A stretch of DNA of 64,000 nucleotides from Marinibacterium sp050389775. GTDB taxonomy: Bacteria; Pseudomonadota; Alphaproteobacteria; Rhodobacterales; Rhodobacteraceae. The first letter of the stretch is position 1, and each line of letters starts with the position of its first letter. The notes below the pieces were generated by a model that worked only from the letters and a program-made list of their open reading frames with translations, was not told the DNA's origin and searched no databases. Where the stretch lies: assembly GCF_050389775.1 (NCBI RefSeq), contig NZ_CP177144.1:2914001-2978000 (forward strand), given 5' to 3'. Shown piece after piece: positions 1 to 8,522 of this stretch. The position numbers were made by a program, and so were the translations under genes.

Positions 1-507
1 GCCGTCATCGAGGGGCACGAGGCAGGGATCGATCAGCGGATAGCGCGACAGGATGGCATTGCCATGCAGGCCATGGTCGTTAGGCACATCGGCGAAGAGC
101 GAGGTTTCATAGGGATCGCCGGTGCCGAGCTCGACGAATTCCGTGCCGTAGACATGGCCCATGCCCAGGGCCCGGGCGAGATCGCGGGTGGTGTGGCGCT
201 GGCCCGAGCGGGCCATGCCGTGGTCCATTTCCGTGGCCAGCACGACATCGGCCCCGGCGGCGCGCAGCAGGGCGGCGCTGTCTTCGACGCGTTTGCAGCG
301 TTCCATGTTCCAGGCGCAGATGGTCAGCTGGGCGGGCAGCGGCAGGGGGGTATCGGGCTGGGTCAGTTCGATGGCGGTCATGCAGGGCCAGTCGGACATC
401 ATCCGGTCATGGGCGGCGCGGTCGCCCCCGCTGGCGCGGGCCTGGTCGCGGTCGTCCTGCGAGGGCGTTTGCAGCGTGGCAGTGGTCCGGGTGAGAATCG
501 GGCGCAT
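1..507 (-). CDS. Endonuclease/exonuclease/phosphatase family protein (C-terminus cut by the window edge)
   Basis: The reverse strand is open from an ATG at 507 to the first base of the window, giving 169 codons without a stop. The translation carries motifs of the metal-dependent endonuclease/exonuclease/phosphatase fold: CAWNMERC near residue 70 (the Asn and Glu that bind metal), ATEMDHGMARSGQRHT near residue 100, and HGNAILSRYP near residue 150. The catalytic Asp/His part of the fold would lie outside the window. The substrate (DNA, phospholipid or another phosphoester) cannot be read from this half. It is divergent from the PhnM-like gene at 773 and lies at the edge of a phosphonate locus, so a phosphoesterase role there is conceivable but not shown. 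The family call is fairly sure. Confidence 0.8.
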   Translation of the reverse strand, partial: MRPILTRTTATLQTPSQDDRDQARASGGDRAAHDRMMSDWPCMTAIELTQPDTPLPLPAQLTICAWNMERCKRVEDSAALLRAAGADVVLATEMDHGMARSGQRHTTRDLARALGMGHVYGTEFVELGTGDPYETSLFADVPNDHGLHGNAILSRYPLIDPCLVPLDDG

Positions 508-622
508 CTTGGGTCTCCGGGTGGGGCCAGTCGCCCCGGTGGATGGCATGAAGGTGGTGCGGTGACAACGGGTTAGGCTCGGCGGCGAGGCGGGCATGGC
601 AGGGGGCGACCGGCCGGGGGCC

Positions 623-683
623 GTGGGTGCAAGCACCCACGCTACGGGGTGCGGCAGCTGTAGGGTGGGTGCAAGCACCCACC
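623..683. repeat. Inverted pair of REP-like palindromes (GTAGggTGGGTGC type)
   Basis: Two copies of a short palindrome face each other. The copy at 660-683 reads GTAGGGTGGGTGC followed by AAGCACCCACC. The copy at 623-645 is the same unit on the other strand, with a one-base change in the GTAG flank. Each unit folds on itself (GTGGGTGC with GCACCCAC), and the pair could fold together. It lies in the 265-bp divergent gap between 507 and 773. Related copies occur at 5378-5431, 29554-29621 and 60933-60954. Confidence 0.85.
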
Positions 684-772
684 GCGTGGATTTCATGGAA
701 ATGTCACGCAAAACCTGTCTGTCTTGCCGGGACCGGCCGCGCGCCGGGCAGACCTGGCAACGGAGGCTGGCC

Positions 773-1981
773 ATGATCTTCAAGGGTGTGACGCTGATCC
801 TGGAGCACGGGATCGAGACGGGAGACCTGCGCATCGAGGCTGGCCGCATTGTCGAGATCGGCACCGGCCTTGTCGGTGAGAGCCATCCCGGGGCCACCGG
901 GCTGGTGCTGGCCCCGGCGCTGATCGACGTGCATGGCGATGCCTTCGAGCGCCAGGTCATGCCCCGGCCCAACGTGTTCTTCCCGCTCGAAGCCGCGCTG
1001 ATCGACACCGATCGCCAGCTGGCGGCCAATGGCATCGCCACGGCCTATCACGCGCTGACCCTGGGCTGGGAGCCGGGCCTGCGCGACGTCAACCGGGGCC
1101 TGTCGATGATCCGGGCGCTGAAGGCCCTGGCGCCGCAGCTGCTGGTGGAAAACCGCATCCAGCTGCGCTGGGAGACCTTTGCCTTTGATGCCCTGCCGGT
1201 GATGCAGGAAGCCCTGGCCGGCCCGCTGACCCCGGCCATTGCCTTCAACGACCACACGTCGATGAGCATGCGCCCCCACGACATGGCCATCCAGGACCGG
1301 GCCTTTGAACATTCTCCCGCATTCGAGAGCGCGGCGCTGGACGATCCGCGGTTGCGGGCGCGATGTGCCAAGCATGCCCAGCGGTCGGGCCTGTCGCAGG
1401 AGGCTTATGTCGACCTGTTGTCCCGGATCTGGGACAGAAGGGAGAATGTCCCGGATATGATCGGCCGGGTGGCCGCGATGGGCCGGGACGGGGGTGCGGC
1501 GATGCTCAGCCACGACGACACAAGGGCCGAAACCCGCGCCTGGTACCGGGCGCACGGAGTGAGCGTGTCGGAATTCCCGATGACCCGCGAGGCGGCCGAA
1601 GCGGCAAGGATGGGTGGCGATCTGATCGTCTTTGGCGCGCCCAACGCGGTGCGCGGGGGCAGCCATATCGGATCGCTCGGGGCCGGTGACATGGTCGAGG
1701 ACGGGCTCTGCGATGTGCTGGCCTCGGATTATTTCTACCCCGCGATGCTGGCCGGGGTGGCACGGATGGAAGACGAACGGCGGGCCGCGCGACACAAGCT
1801 GTGGCAGCTGGTCTCGGCCGGGCCGGCCCGGGCGATGGGGCTGGCGGATCGGGGGCGGCTGGCCGTGGAGCTGCGGGCCGACCTGGTGCTGCTGGACTGG
1901 CCCGAGGGTGGCGCGCCCAGGGTCCGCGAGACCTGGGTGGCGGGCCGGCCAGCCTATCGCGCGGTTCCACATGGAGGGTAA
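773..1981 (+). CDS. PhnM-like amidohydrolase (alpha-D-ribose 1-methylphosphonate 5-triphosphate diphosphatase family)
   Basis: 402 residues. The start is ATG 773; the open frame runs further upstream, but that part reads through the palindromic repeats and looks non-coding. The protein aligns by eye along its whole length with the PhnM at 7368-8522. Shared features are the metal motif IDVHGDAFE near residue 50, PRPNVFFP near 66, the FNDHTS block near 165, MLSHDDT near 240, the SEFPMTREAA and FGAPNAVRGGSH blocks near 265-295, and DVLASDYFYPAML near 310. Canonical PhnM removes pyrophosphate from the C-P lyase intermediate. This copy differs in the DHT region (SMSMRPHD in place of GQGQYRDIE), so its substrate may differ. 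Its 3' end overlaps the next gene by 11 bp, which indicates co-translation. Confidence 0.8.
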   Translation: MIFKGVTLILEHGIETGDLRIEAGRIVEIGTGLVGESHPGATGLVLAPALIDVHGDAFERQVMPRPNVFFPLEAALIDTDRQLAANGIATAYHALTLGWEPGLRDVNRGLSMIRALKALAPQLLVENRIQLRWETFAFDALPVMQEALAGPLTPAIAFNDHTSMSMRPHDMAIQDRAFEHSPAFESAALDDPRLRARCAKHAQRSGLSQEAYVDLLSRIWDRRENVPDMIGRVAAMGRDGGAAMLSHDDTRAETRAWYRAHGVSVSEFPMTREAAEAARMGGDLIVFGAPNAVRGGSHIGSLGAGDMVEDGLCDVLASDYFYPAMLAGVARMEDERRAARHKLWQLVSAGPARAMGLADRGRLAVELRADLVLLDWPEGGAPRVRETWVAGRPAYRAVPHGG

Positions 1982-2747
1982 TGCCGAGCGGTTCGACGGG
2001 CTGGCCGAGGCCTATGACGCCTATCGCCGGCCCTATCCGGATGCGGTGTTCCGCGAGCTGGCCGAGCGGGTGCCGGCGGGGGCGCATTTTGCCGTGGATG
2101 TCGGGGCCGGGACGGGGATCGCCACCGAGGGGCTGCTGGATTACCTGCCGGCCGCGTGGATGGTGATCGGGGTCGAGCCGGGCACCGACATGCGCCGGGT
2201 GTTGGGCCGGCGCCTGCGGGACCGGCCGAATTTCCAGGCCAACCCCGGCACGGCCGAGGCAATCCGCCTGCCGGATGGCTGCGCGGGGCTGGTCACGGCT
2301 TTCACGGCGCTGCACTGGTTCGACCGGCCGGCCTTTCTGGCCGAGGCGCGACGGCTCATGTGCCCGGGCGGGCTGTTGGCGATCTGCCGGAACCGGCGGT
2401 TGGGCGAAGGCGTCGTGGCCGCGGTGGACAGGTTGGTCGAAGAGCAATCGGAGATGCTGCGCGACATGGGCCGCTGGGAGGCGGCCAAGCGGCCGGAGAC
2501 GGGGATGCTGGAGGGGGACGCGGGATGGTGTGTCCTTGATGTAAGACATTATCCCTTGAGTGAGACACTGACGGCCAGAGATCTGCTGGATCTCTACCTG
2601 ACCCGGTCGGTGGTGCAGGACGTGGTGCGGGCGATCGGCTTGCGGGCCTTTCGCGACCGGTTCGAGGCGATCTGCCGGGCGCATCACGGGGACGGGGCCT
2701 TCGCGATGCGCTGGGAAACGACGCTGGTGATGGCGCGGGTCGATTAG
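1971..2747 (+). CDS. Class I SAM-dependent methyltransferase
   Basis: 258 residues, starting at an ATG 11 bp inside the upstream PhnM-like gene. The N-terminus (ERFDGLAEAYDAYRRPYP) is the usual opening of small-molecule methyltransferases of the UbiE/Methyltransf_11 type. SAM motif I is VDVGAGTGIATEGLL near residue 43, the acidic motif II region follows with GVEPG, and the FTALHWFD block near residue 104 fits the post-motif region. The methyl acceptor is unknown. Translational coupling to a PhnM-like gene suggests action on a phosphonate or a related metabolite, but that is inference. Confidence 0.82.
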   Translation: MEGNAERFDGLAEAYDAYRRPYPDAVFRELAERVPAGAHFAVDVGAGTGIATEGLLDYLPAAWMVIGVEPGTDMRRVLGRRLRDRPNFQANPGTAEAIRLPDGCAGLVTAFTALHWFDRPAFLAEARRLMCPGGLLAICRNRRLGEGVVAAVDRLVEEQSEMLRDMGRWEAAKRPETGMLEGDAGWCVLDVRHYPLSETLTARDLLDLYLTRSVVQDVVRAIGLRAFRDRFEAICRAHHGDGAFAMRWETTLVMARVD

Positions 2748-2924
2748 TCCGTCGGCAGGGCGGCCAGGGCGATGGGCGCATTCGGCGATCGATGCCCAAA
2801 GTCGCCCGGACATGATCGGACAACCGCCTTCATCATGGCGCCGACCTCGGTCCCGGCGCCCAGGTCGCGACCGACGAAGCAGGGGGCGGGGATTTGCCCG
2901 TGTGGGCCTTGGATCCGGGTCCGC

Positions 2925-3431
2925 TCATGTCAGGCGGTCCAGGTAGGTGTTGACGTCGCGCGGCCGGCGAAAGCGGCGGCGGGGGATGTGGGCCGCGTCA
3001 AAGACCCGGTGGGCCCGGGCGCGGCTGGACCGGTTCGATGTCCAGATGAAACGGATGAAGCCGGGCAGGTTGGACAGCTGTTCGGGACAGCCCTGCTGCA
3101 TGTCGGGGCGCACCTGGCCGAGATCGCGCAGCGACCGGCGGATCACCCGCCACAGGCGCAGGCCCATCGGCAGGTCGAGCCAGATCAGCAGGTCGGCCCG
3201 GGCCAGCCGGTCTTCGTAGCTGGAGGAATGACCGCCCTCGAAGACCCAGCGATCCCCGGCGATGACCTGGCGGACCAGGACCATCTTGTCGGCCGCGTCG
3301 CGCTCGACCCAGCCGGGGTGCCAGTGGATGTGATCCATGTGGTGGACGGGCAGGTCCAGCCGGTCGGCCAGGGCCCGGGCCAGGGTGCTCTTGCCCGATC
3401 CCGGGCTGCCGATGATCATGATCCGCTGCAT
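2925..3431 (-). CDS. Small P-loop kinase-like ATPase (FlaR/topology-modulation type)
   Basis: 168 residues. The start is ATG 3431, chosen because the Walker A motif (MIIGSPGSGKSTLA, residues 5-18) sits at the usual distance from it. The sequence continues with the MDHIHWHPGW block and WVFEGGHSSSYEDRLARADLLIWLD, as in the adenylate-kinase-like proteins often annotated as topology modulation proteins. The arginine-rich C-terminus (RRRFRRPRDVNTYLDRL) is a lid-like element. It lies 10 bp downstream of the second phnE gene on the same strand, so it is probably the last gene of the phn operon. A role in phosphorylating a phosphonate-derived sugar is possible but unproven. Confidence 0.78.
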   Translation of the reverse strand: MQRIMIIGSPGSGKSTLARALADRLDLPVHHMDHIHWHPGWVERDAADKMVLVRQVIAGDRWVFEGGHSSSYEDRLARADLLIWLDLPMGLRLWRVIRRSLRDLGQVRPDMQQGCPEQLSNLPGFIRFIWTSNRSSRARAHRVFDAAHIPRRRFRRPRDVNTYLDRLT

Positions 3432-3441
3432 GGCCCCCGGT

Positions 3442-4368
3442 CTAGCGCGGGCCCGACCAATCGCCAATCATGGCCTTGCGGATCTTTGCCGACAGCCAGT
3501 CGATGACATAGACCATGGCGATGATCAGGAAGATGATCGACCAGGCCTCGTCCCATTTGTAGGCCGCGATGCGGTCGGACAGCAGAAAGCCGATGCCCCC
3601 GGCTCCGACGATGCCCAGGATCGTGCCCGACCGGACGTTGGATTCGAAATTGTAGAGCAGGATCGACACATGCACCGGCAGGACCTGGGGCAGGATGCCG
3701 TAACGGATGGATTGCAGCCGCGATCCGCCCGAGGCCGTGACGCCGTCGACCGGCCGCGACGAGGTGTTTTCCAGCGCTTCCGAGAAGAGCTTGGCGAAGG
3801 TGCCGATCTCGGAGACGGTGATGGCCAGGATGCCGGCCAGTGGGCCCAGGCCGAAGGCGCGGATGAAGATCAGGGCGAGGATCAGGGTCTCGAAGGCGCG
3901 GATGACGTCATAGCCCCGGCGGATGGTCATGCGGAACCAGAAGATGCGGTTGATCGTGCTGGCGCCGAGGAAGCTGAGCGGAAAGGCGATCAGCGCGCCC
4001 AGCACGGTGCCCAGGAAGGCCATCGACAGGGTTTCGCCCAGGCCCTTGAGGATCTCGGACCATTCGGCCCAGGTCTGCCACAGGTGCGGGGGGAACATGA
4101 ACGACAGCACCCGGCCGAACCGGCCCAGCCCGTCGATGATGCGCGCCGGGGTGATGGCGAAATCGACGAGGCACCAGGCGAAGAGCCCGGCGAACAGCGC
4201 CCAGAGCGCGGCCCGGCGCAGGCGGTGGGGCAGCGGCGCGCCAAAGGCCCGGGGCGTGGCCCTTCGGGCGGCGGCGACCTGGTCGGGGGTGATGGCCGCA
4301 AGGGACGGGATGGTCGTGCTGGTCGGGGCGCGGGGACCGGCGGGGCCGGTGGCGGGTGATACGGTCAT
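3442..4368 (-). CDS. phnE: Phosphonate ABC transporter permease PhnE (second copy)
   Basis: 308 residues. An N-terminal cytosolic stretch of about 50 residues is followed by roughly six membrane segments. The permease coupling loop is visible near residues 195-225 (EALENTSSRPVDGVTASGGSRLQSIRYGILPQV, quoted here only as a region), together with the GIVGAGGIGFLL block that is characteristic of PhnE. It follows the first phnE with 13 bp between them. PhnCDE systems of rhodobacterales commonly carry two unequal PhnE subunits, which would form a heterodimeric channel. The protein should take phosphonate or phosphate esters from PhnD and pass them across the inner membrane using PhnC. Confidence 0.92.
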   Translation of the reverse strand: MTVSPATGPAGPRAPTSTTIPSLAAITPDQVAAARRATPRAFGAPLPHRLRRAALWALFAGLFAWCLVDFAITPARIIDGLGRFGRVLSFMFPPHLWQTWAEWSEILKGLGETLSMAFLGTVLGALIAFPLSFLGASTINRIFWFRMTIRRGYDVIRAFETLILALIFIRAFGLGPLAGILAITVSEIGTFAKLFSEALENTSSRPVDGVTASGGSRLQSIRYGILPQVLPVHVSILLYNFESNVRSGTILGIVGAGGIGFLLSDRIAAYKWDEAWSIIFLIIAMVYVIDWLSAKIRKAMIGDWSGPR

Positions 4369-4381
4369 GCGGGCGAAACGG

Positions 4382-5323
4382 TCATGGGCGGGGCTCCAGG
4401 CCGATGATGCGGTGGCGCAGTTTCTCGGAGCCGTAATCGATGGCGATGACGGTCACGAGGATGATCAGGAAGAGGGCCGACAGATCGGTGTATTCCTGAA
4501 AGGACATGGCGGTGCGGAATTCCTGGCCCAGCCCGCCGGCCCCGACATAGCCGATGATCGACGAGGCGCGGACGTTGATTTCGAAGCGCAGCAGCGTGTA
4601 GCTGACGATGTTGGGCAGGACCTGGGGCACGGCGCCATAGCGGATCTGGTCGAACCAGGTGCCGCCGGCGGCCTTGATGCCGTCGAGCGGGCCCATGTCG
4701 ATGTTCTCGTTGACCTCGGAATAGAGCTTGCCCAGGGCGCCGGTGGCATGCAGGCCGATGGCCATGACCCCGGCCATCGGGCCGACCGAGAAGCAATAGA
4801 CGAAGATCAGAGCCCAGACGATGTCGGGCACGGTGCGGGCGATTTCCAGGTAGCGGCGCGAAAACCACAGGACCCAGCGGTTGGGCGCCAGGTTGCGCGC
4901 GGCCGGGAAGGACAGGACAAAGCCGCCGATCACGCCCAGCGTGGTGGCCATGAAGGCGATGAGCAGGGTTTCCAGCAGCAGCCGGGCCCAGGTCTGCCAG
5001 CGCCAGAACCAGTTGGCCAGGTCGGCGCCCAGGCTGTCCCAGCGCAGGGTCGGGATGGTCTGGGCGATGTAATCGCCCAGCCGGGGAATGCCGGCGGGGA
5101 TGATCCAGCGCCAGTCGCGGCTGCCGTCGGGCAGGGTGACCTGGGTGACCAGGAAGAAATCGCCAAGCCAGGAGGTCAGGGCGAAGAGCGCCAGGAAGAG
5201 AGCCGTGCCAAGCGCCCAGGCGCGGCGGCTGCGCCGGCGGAGCGCAGCGTAATCGGCCTCGAACCGGGCGATGTCGCCGGTGGCGGGCAGGGCGGTGGAC
5301 GGCGGGTCGGTCAGGCTGGTCAT
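4382..5323 (-). CDS. phnE: Phosphonate ABC transporter permease PhnE (first copy)
   Basis: 313 residues starting at ATG 5323; an upstream in-frame ATG at 5371 would add 16 residues coded by repeat-flanking DNA and is not favoured. Inner-membrane permease with about six hydrophobic segments, the EAA-type coupling loop (NIDMGPLDGIKAAGG, near residue 220) and the conserved block IIGYVGAGGLGQEF. It shows the same domain architecture as the second copy downstream, consistent with an old duplication. A 123-bp gap holding a pair of palindromes separates it from phnD, an arrangement that often lowers the expression of the permeases relative to the binding protein. Confidence 0.92.
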   Translation of the reverse strand: MTSLTDPPSTALPATGDIARFEADYAALRRRSRRAWALGTALFLALFALTSWLGDFFLVTQVTLPDGSRDWRWIIPAGIPRLGDYIAQTIPTLRWDSLGADLANWFWRWQTWARLLLETLLIAFMATTLGVIGGFVLSFPAARNLAPNRWVLWFSRRYLEIARTVPDIVWALIFVYCFSVGPMAGVMAIGLHATGALGKLYSEVNENIDMGPLDGIKAAGGTWFDQIRYGAVPQVLPNIVSYTLLRFEINVRASSIIGYVGAGGLGQEFRTAMSFQEYTDLSALFLIILVTVIAIDYGSEKLRHRIIGLEPRP

Positions 5324-5377
5324 GGGGTGATCCGTCGAGGTGTCGGCGGCAGGGTGACGACAGCGACGCATAAAAGG

Positions 5378-5431
5378 CGGCGGGGTGAACCCCGCCCTAC
5401 ACGATGCCTGTAGGGCGGGGCTTGCCCCGCC
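5378..5431. repeat. Inverted pair of REP-like palindromes between phnD and phnE (GTAGGGCGGGG type)
   Basis: The copy at 5410-5431 reads GTAGGGCGGGG then CTTGCCCCGCC. The copy at 5378-5400 is the same unit on the opposite strand (GGCGGGGT then GAACCCCGCCCTAC). Each arm is a strong self-complementary hairpin and the two units can also pair with each other. The pair lies inside the phn operon, 16 bp after the phnD stop (5447) and upstream of phnE (5323). Confidence 0.88.
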
Positions 5432-5446
5432 ACGCCGAAGGGCGCC

Positions 5447-6364
5447 TCAGGACCCGCGGCGCTGTTTCTTGATCCAGGCGCGCATGTCGACGATCCACTG
5501 GTAGCGGTCGTGATCCACGCGGGTAAAGCCGGCTTCCGGGTTCGGATCGTCTGCCGAGAAGGACGAGTACAGCGCATAGCCCTCGGGATCGTCCGTCGGG
5601 AAGGACTCGATCGCGGCGGTGACCTCTTCGATCATCTCGGGCGGCAGGTTGTTGCGGAAGGTCCAGGGACCTGAGGTGATCTCGGGGCTTTCCCAGATCT
5701 TGCAGATCACGCCGGCATCGATCATGCCCTTGGCTTCCATCCGCTGGTAGATCCCGTCGGCATCGTTGTTCTGATAGGTCGAGGCCGTGTCGAACGTGCC
5801 CTGGTACACCCCCTGCACATCGGCCTCGTGGCTGCCGCCGAAGGTCACCGTGCCGAAGTACTCCTCGGGCTTGAACCCTTCGCGGGTGATCATGTTGTAA
5901 TAGGGCACGGCGTAGCCCGAGGTGCTGTCGGGATCGGCGAAGGCATGCACCTTGCCCCTGGCATCGGCCAGGCTGTCGATTCCGCTGTCACAGCGCGACA
6001 CGACGATGGAATAATAACCCGTCGTGCCATCCTGGCGGATCGCCGTCAGCGTCGGCACCACGCCGCCGTCGGTGGCGGTGTAAACGGCCGCATAAGACGA
6101 CGAGCCGAAGCGCGCGACCTCGATCTGGTCGGCGGCCATGGCCTGGATCACCCCGTCGTAATTGCCGGCGGTAAAGATCTCGACCTCGACGCCCAGCGTG
6201 TCCTGCAGGTAGACGCGCAGCGGCTCGTTGCGCATCAGCCGGTCCTTTTCGTTCTCGCCCGACAGGATGCCGAACTTGATGATCTGGTAATCGTCCTTCC
6301 AGCCCTCGGCCAGGGCCGGGGCGGCAATCAGCGCGGCAAGCGCGGTGGTGGTCAGGAAACGCAT
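5447..6364 (-). CDS. phnD: Phosphonate ABC transporter periplasmic binding protein PhnD
   Basis: 305 residues with a classic Sec signal (MRFLTTTALAALIAAPALA, cleaved before EGWKDD). The mature part has the PhnD hallmarks IIKFGILSGENEKDRL, the binding-pocket block ARFGSSSYAAVY near residue 88, and ADPDSTSGYAVPYYNM near residue 145. It captures phosphonates in the periplasm for PhnC/PhnE. It starts 37 bp after phnC. The strong hairpins just behind its stop could protect its mRNA from 3' decay, giving the excess of binding protein that such transporters need. Confidence 0.94.
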   Translation of the reverse strand: MRFLTTTALAALIAAPALAEGWKDDYQIIKFGILSGENEKDRLMRNEPLRVYLQDTLGVEVEIFTAGNYDGVIQAMAADQIEVARFGSSSYAAVYTATDGGVVPTLTAIRQDGTTGYYSIVVSRCDSGIDSLADARGKVHAFADPDSTSGYAVPYYNMITREGFKPEEYFGTVTFGGSHEADVQGVYQGTFDTASTYQNNDADGIYQRMEAKGMIDAGVICKIWESPEITSGPWTFRNNLPPEMIEEVTAAIESFPTDDPEGYALYSSFSADDPNPEAGFTRVDHDRYQWIVDMRAWIKKQRRGS

Positions 6365-6401
6365 GTGTCTATCCCCCAGGGTTGGCGTTTCGAAGGCGCG
6401 G

Positions 6402-7208
<807 letters not shown>

Positions 7209-7334
7209 GCCCGGCCTCCGGTTTGCTGATGCGCAACGGGGTAGGCCGGGCGGGTGACAGGCAGGTGTCGGCCCGATGAAAAGGGCCGTCACAATCGGGC
7301 TGAGGGCGTCATCCTGTTGTTACATGGCCGGGTG

Positions 7335-7359
7335 CCCGGGGCCGGCGGGGTGCCCCGGG
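7335..7359 (-). terminator. GC-rich hairpin just after phnM
   Basis: CCCGGGGC (7335-7342) is the exact reverse complement of GCCCCGGG (7352-7359), with a 9-base loop. It begins 8 bases beyond the phnM stop codon on the minus strand. There is no T-run, so it may be a mRNA 3'-end stabiliser or partial attenuator rather than a full terminator. Confidence 0.45.
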
Positions 7360-7367
7360 GCCGCCTG

Positions 7368-8522
7368 TCACAGCCGCAGCGTGCCGTCGAAATGCACCAG
7401 CCGGCCGGCCGACCAGGCCGCGACGCAGCGCCCCGAGGACTCGGGGTCGAAGACGGCCAGGTCGGCGCGCAGGCCCGGTTCGATCCGCCCGCGATCGGCC
7501 AGGCCAAGCGCCCGGGCGGGGGTGTCGGTGGCCATGGCCACGGCCCCGGCCAGCCCGCGCGGATCGGTCTCGGCCAGGATCAGCAGGGCAGGCATCAGCG
7601 CGGCCGGGTGGTAATCGGCGGCCAGGATGTCGAGATGGCCGGCGGCATGGGCCTGGCGGGCCGAGAGATTGCCCGAATAGCTTTGACCGCGCAGGGCATT
7701 GGGCGCGCCCATGGCGGTGACCAGCCCATGGGCCCGGCAGGCCGCGGCGGCCTCGTCCGACACCGGGAATTCGCTGATCCGCACGCCCAGCCCGGCCATC
7801 AGCGCGACCTTCTCCGGCGTGTCGTCGTCATGGCTGGCCATCGGCACGCCCGAGCGTGCACAGAGCGCCGCGATCTCCTGCAGCGTGGTGGCAATGACCT
7901 CGGCGGGCTGGGTCCGGTCGGCGATCTTTTCGGCCACCAGCTGTTCGGCCTCGTCCTGGGCGATGCCCCGCATGTAGGCCAGCTGGGCAGCATAGCGTTC
8001 GATATCGCGATACTGGCCCTGTCCCGGGGTGTGATCCATCAGCGAGACCAGGTCGACGGTGCCATCCTCGATCAGCGCCTCGACCACGGCCAGCGCATCC
8101 TGGAAGGTGATGTCGAACCGGGCATGCACCCGGTGATCGATCCGTAGCCGCGCCCGGGCGGCATCCAGAGCGCGGATCACGTCGGAGGTATGGTCGAAAC
8201 TGCGCCGCTGGCCCTTGCCGGCCCCGGCGGTGAAGGACACGGCCGCATAGGCCGTTGTCACCCCGGCCGCCGCCAGCCGCAGGTCCAGCGCGTTCAATGC
8301 GACCTCGGTGGGGAAATGCACCTGGGCGCGGGGCTCCAGCTCCTGTTCGATCATGTCGCCGTGCATGTCGATCAGCCCCGGCGTCAGCAACAGGCCCTGG
8401 CAATCGATCGCCGCGCCGTCGACCGGCTCTTCGGTGATCTCCTCGATGCGGCCGTCGGCCATGCGCAGGGCGCCGGTATAGACCCGGTCGGGCCCGACCA
8501 GCGTTGCATTCATCAGCCACAT
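7368..8522 (-). CDS. phnM: Alpha-D-ribose 1-methylphosphonate 5-triphosphate diphosphatase PhnM
   Basis: 384 residues if started at ATG 8522. Another ATG six bases upstream (8528) lies only two bases from the AAAGGA ribosome binding site, whereas 8522 has a normal spacing of about eight. PhnM is an amidohydrolase that cleaves pyrophosphate from the triphosphate intermediate of the C-P lyase pathway. Visible motifs are PGLIDMHGDMIE (metal binding, near residue 50), FTAGAGKGQRRSFDH, SLMDHTPGQGQYRD near residue 165, MASHDDDT near 225 and GAPNALRGQSYSGNLSAR near 270. It heads the phnCDE operon. The C-P lyase core (phnGHIJK) is not in this window and must be elsewhere if the pathway works. Confidence 0.93.
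   Translation of the reverse strand: MWLMNATLVGPDRVYTGALRMADGRIEEITEEPVDGAAIDCQGLLLTPGLIDMHGDMIEQELEPRAQVHFPTEVALNALDLRLAAAGVTTAYAAVSFTAGAGKGQRRSFDHTSDVIRALDAARARLRIDHRVHARFDITFQDALAVVEALIEDGTVDLVSLMDHTPGQGQYRDIERYAAQLAYMRGIAQDEAEQLVAEKIADRTQPAEVIATTLQEIAALCARSGVPMASHDDDTPEKVALMAGLGVRISEFPVSDEAAAACRAHGLVTAMGAPNALRGQSYSGNLSARQAHAAGHLDILAADYHPAALMPALLILAETDPRGLAGAVAMATDTPARALGLADRGRIEPGLRADLAVFDPESSGRCVAAWSAGRLVHFDGTLRL

Noticed and set aside
7209..7367. Pho box upstream of phnC
   Set aside because: Isolated CTGTCAC and GTGACGG half sites occur, but no tandem pair at the spacing PhoB needs could be found by eye.
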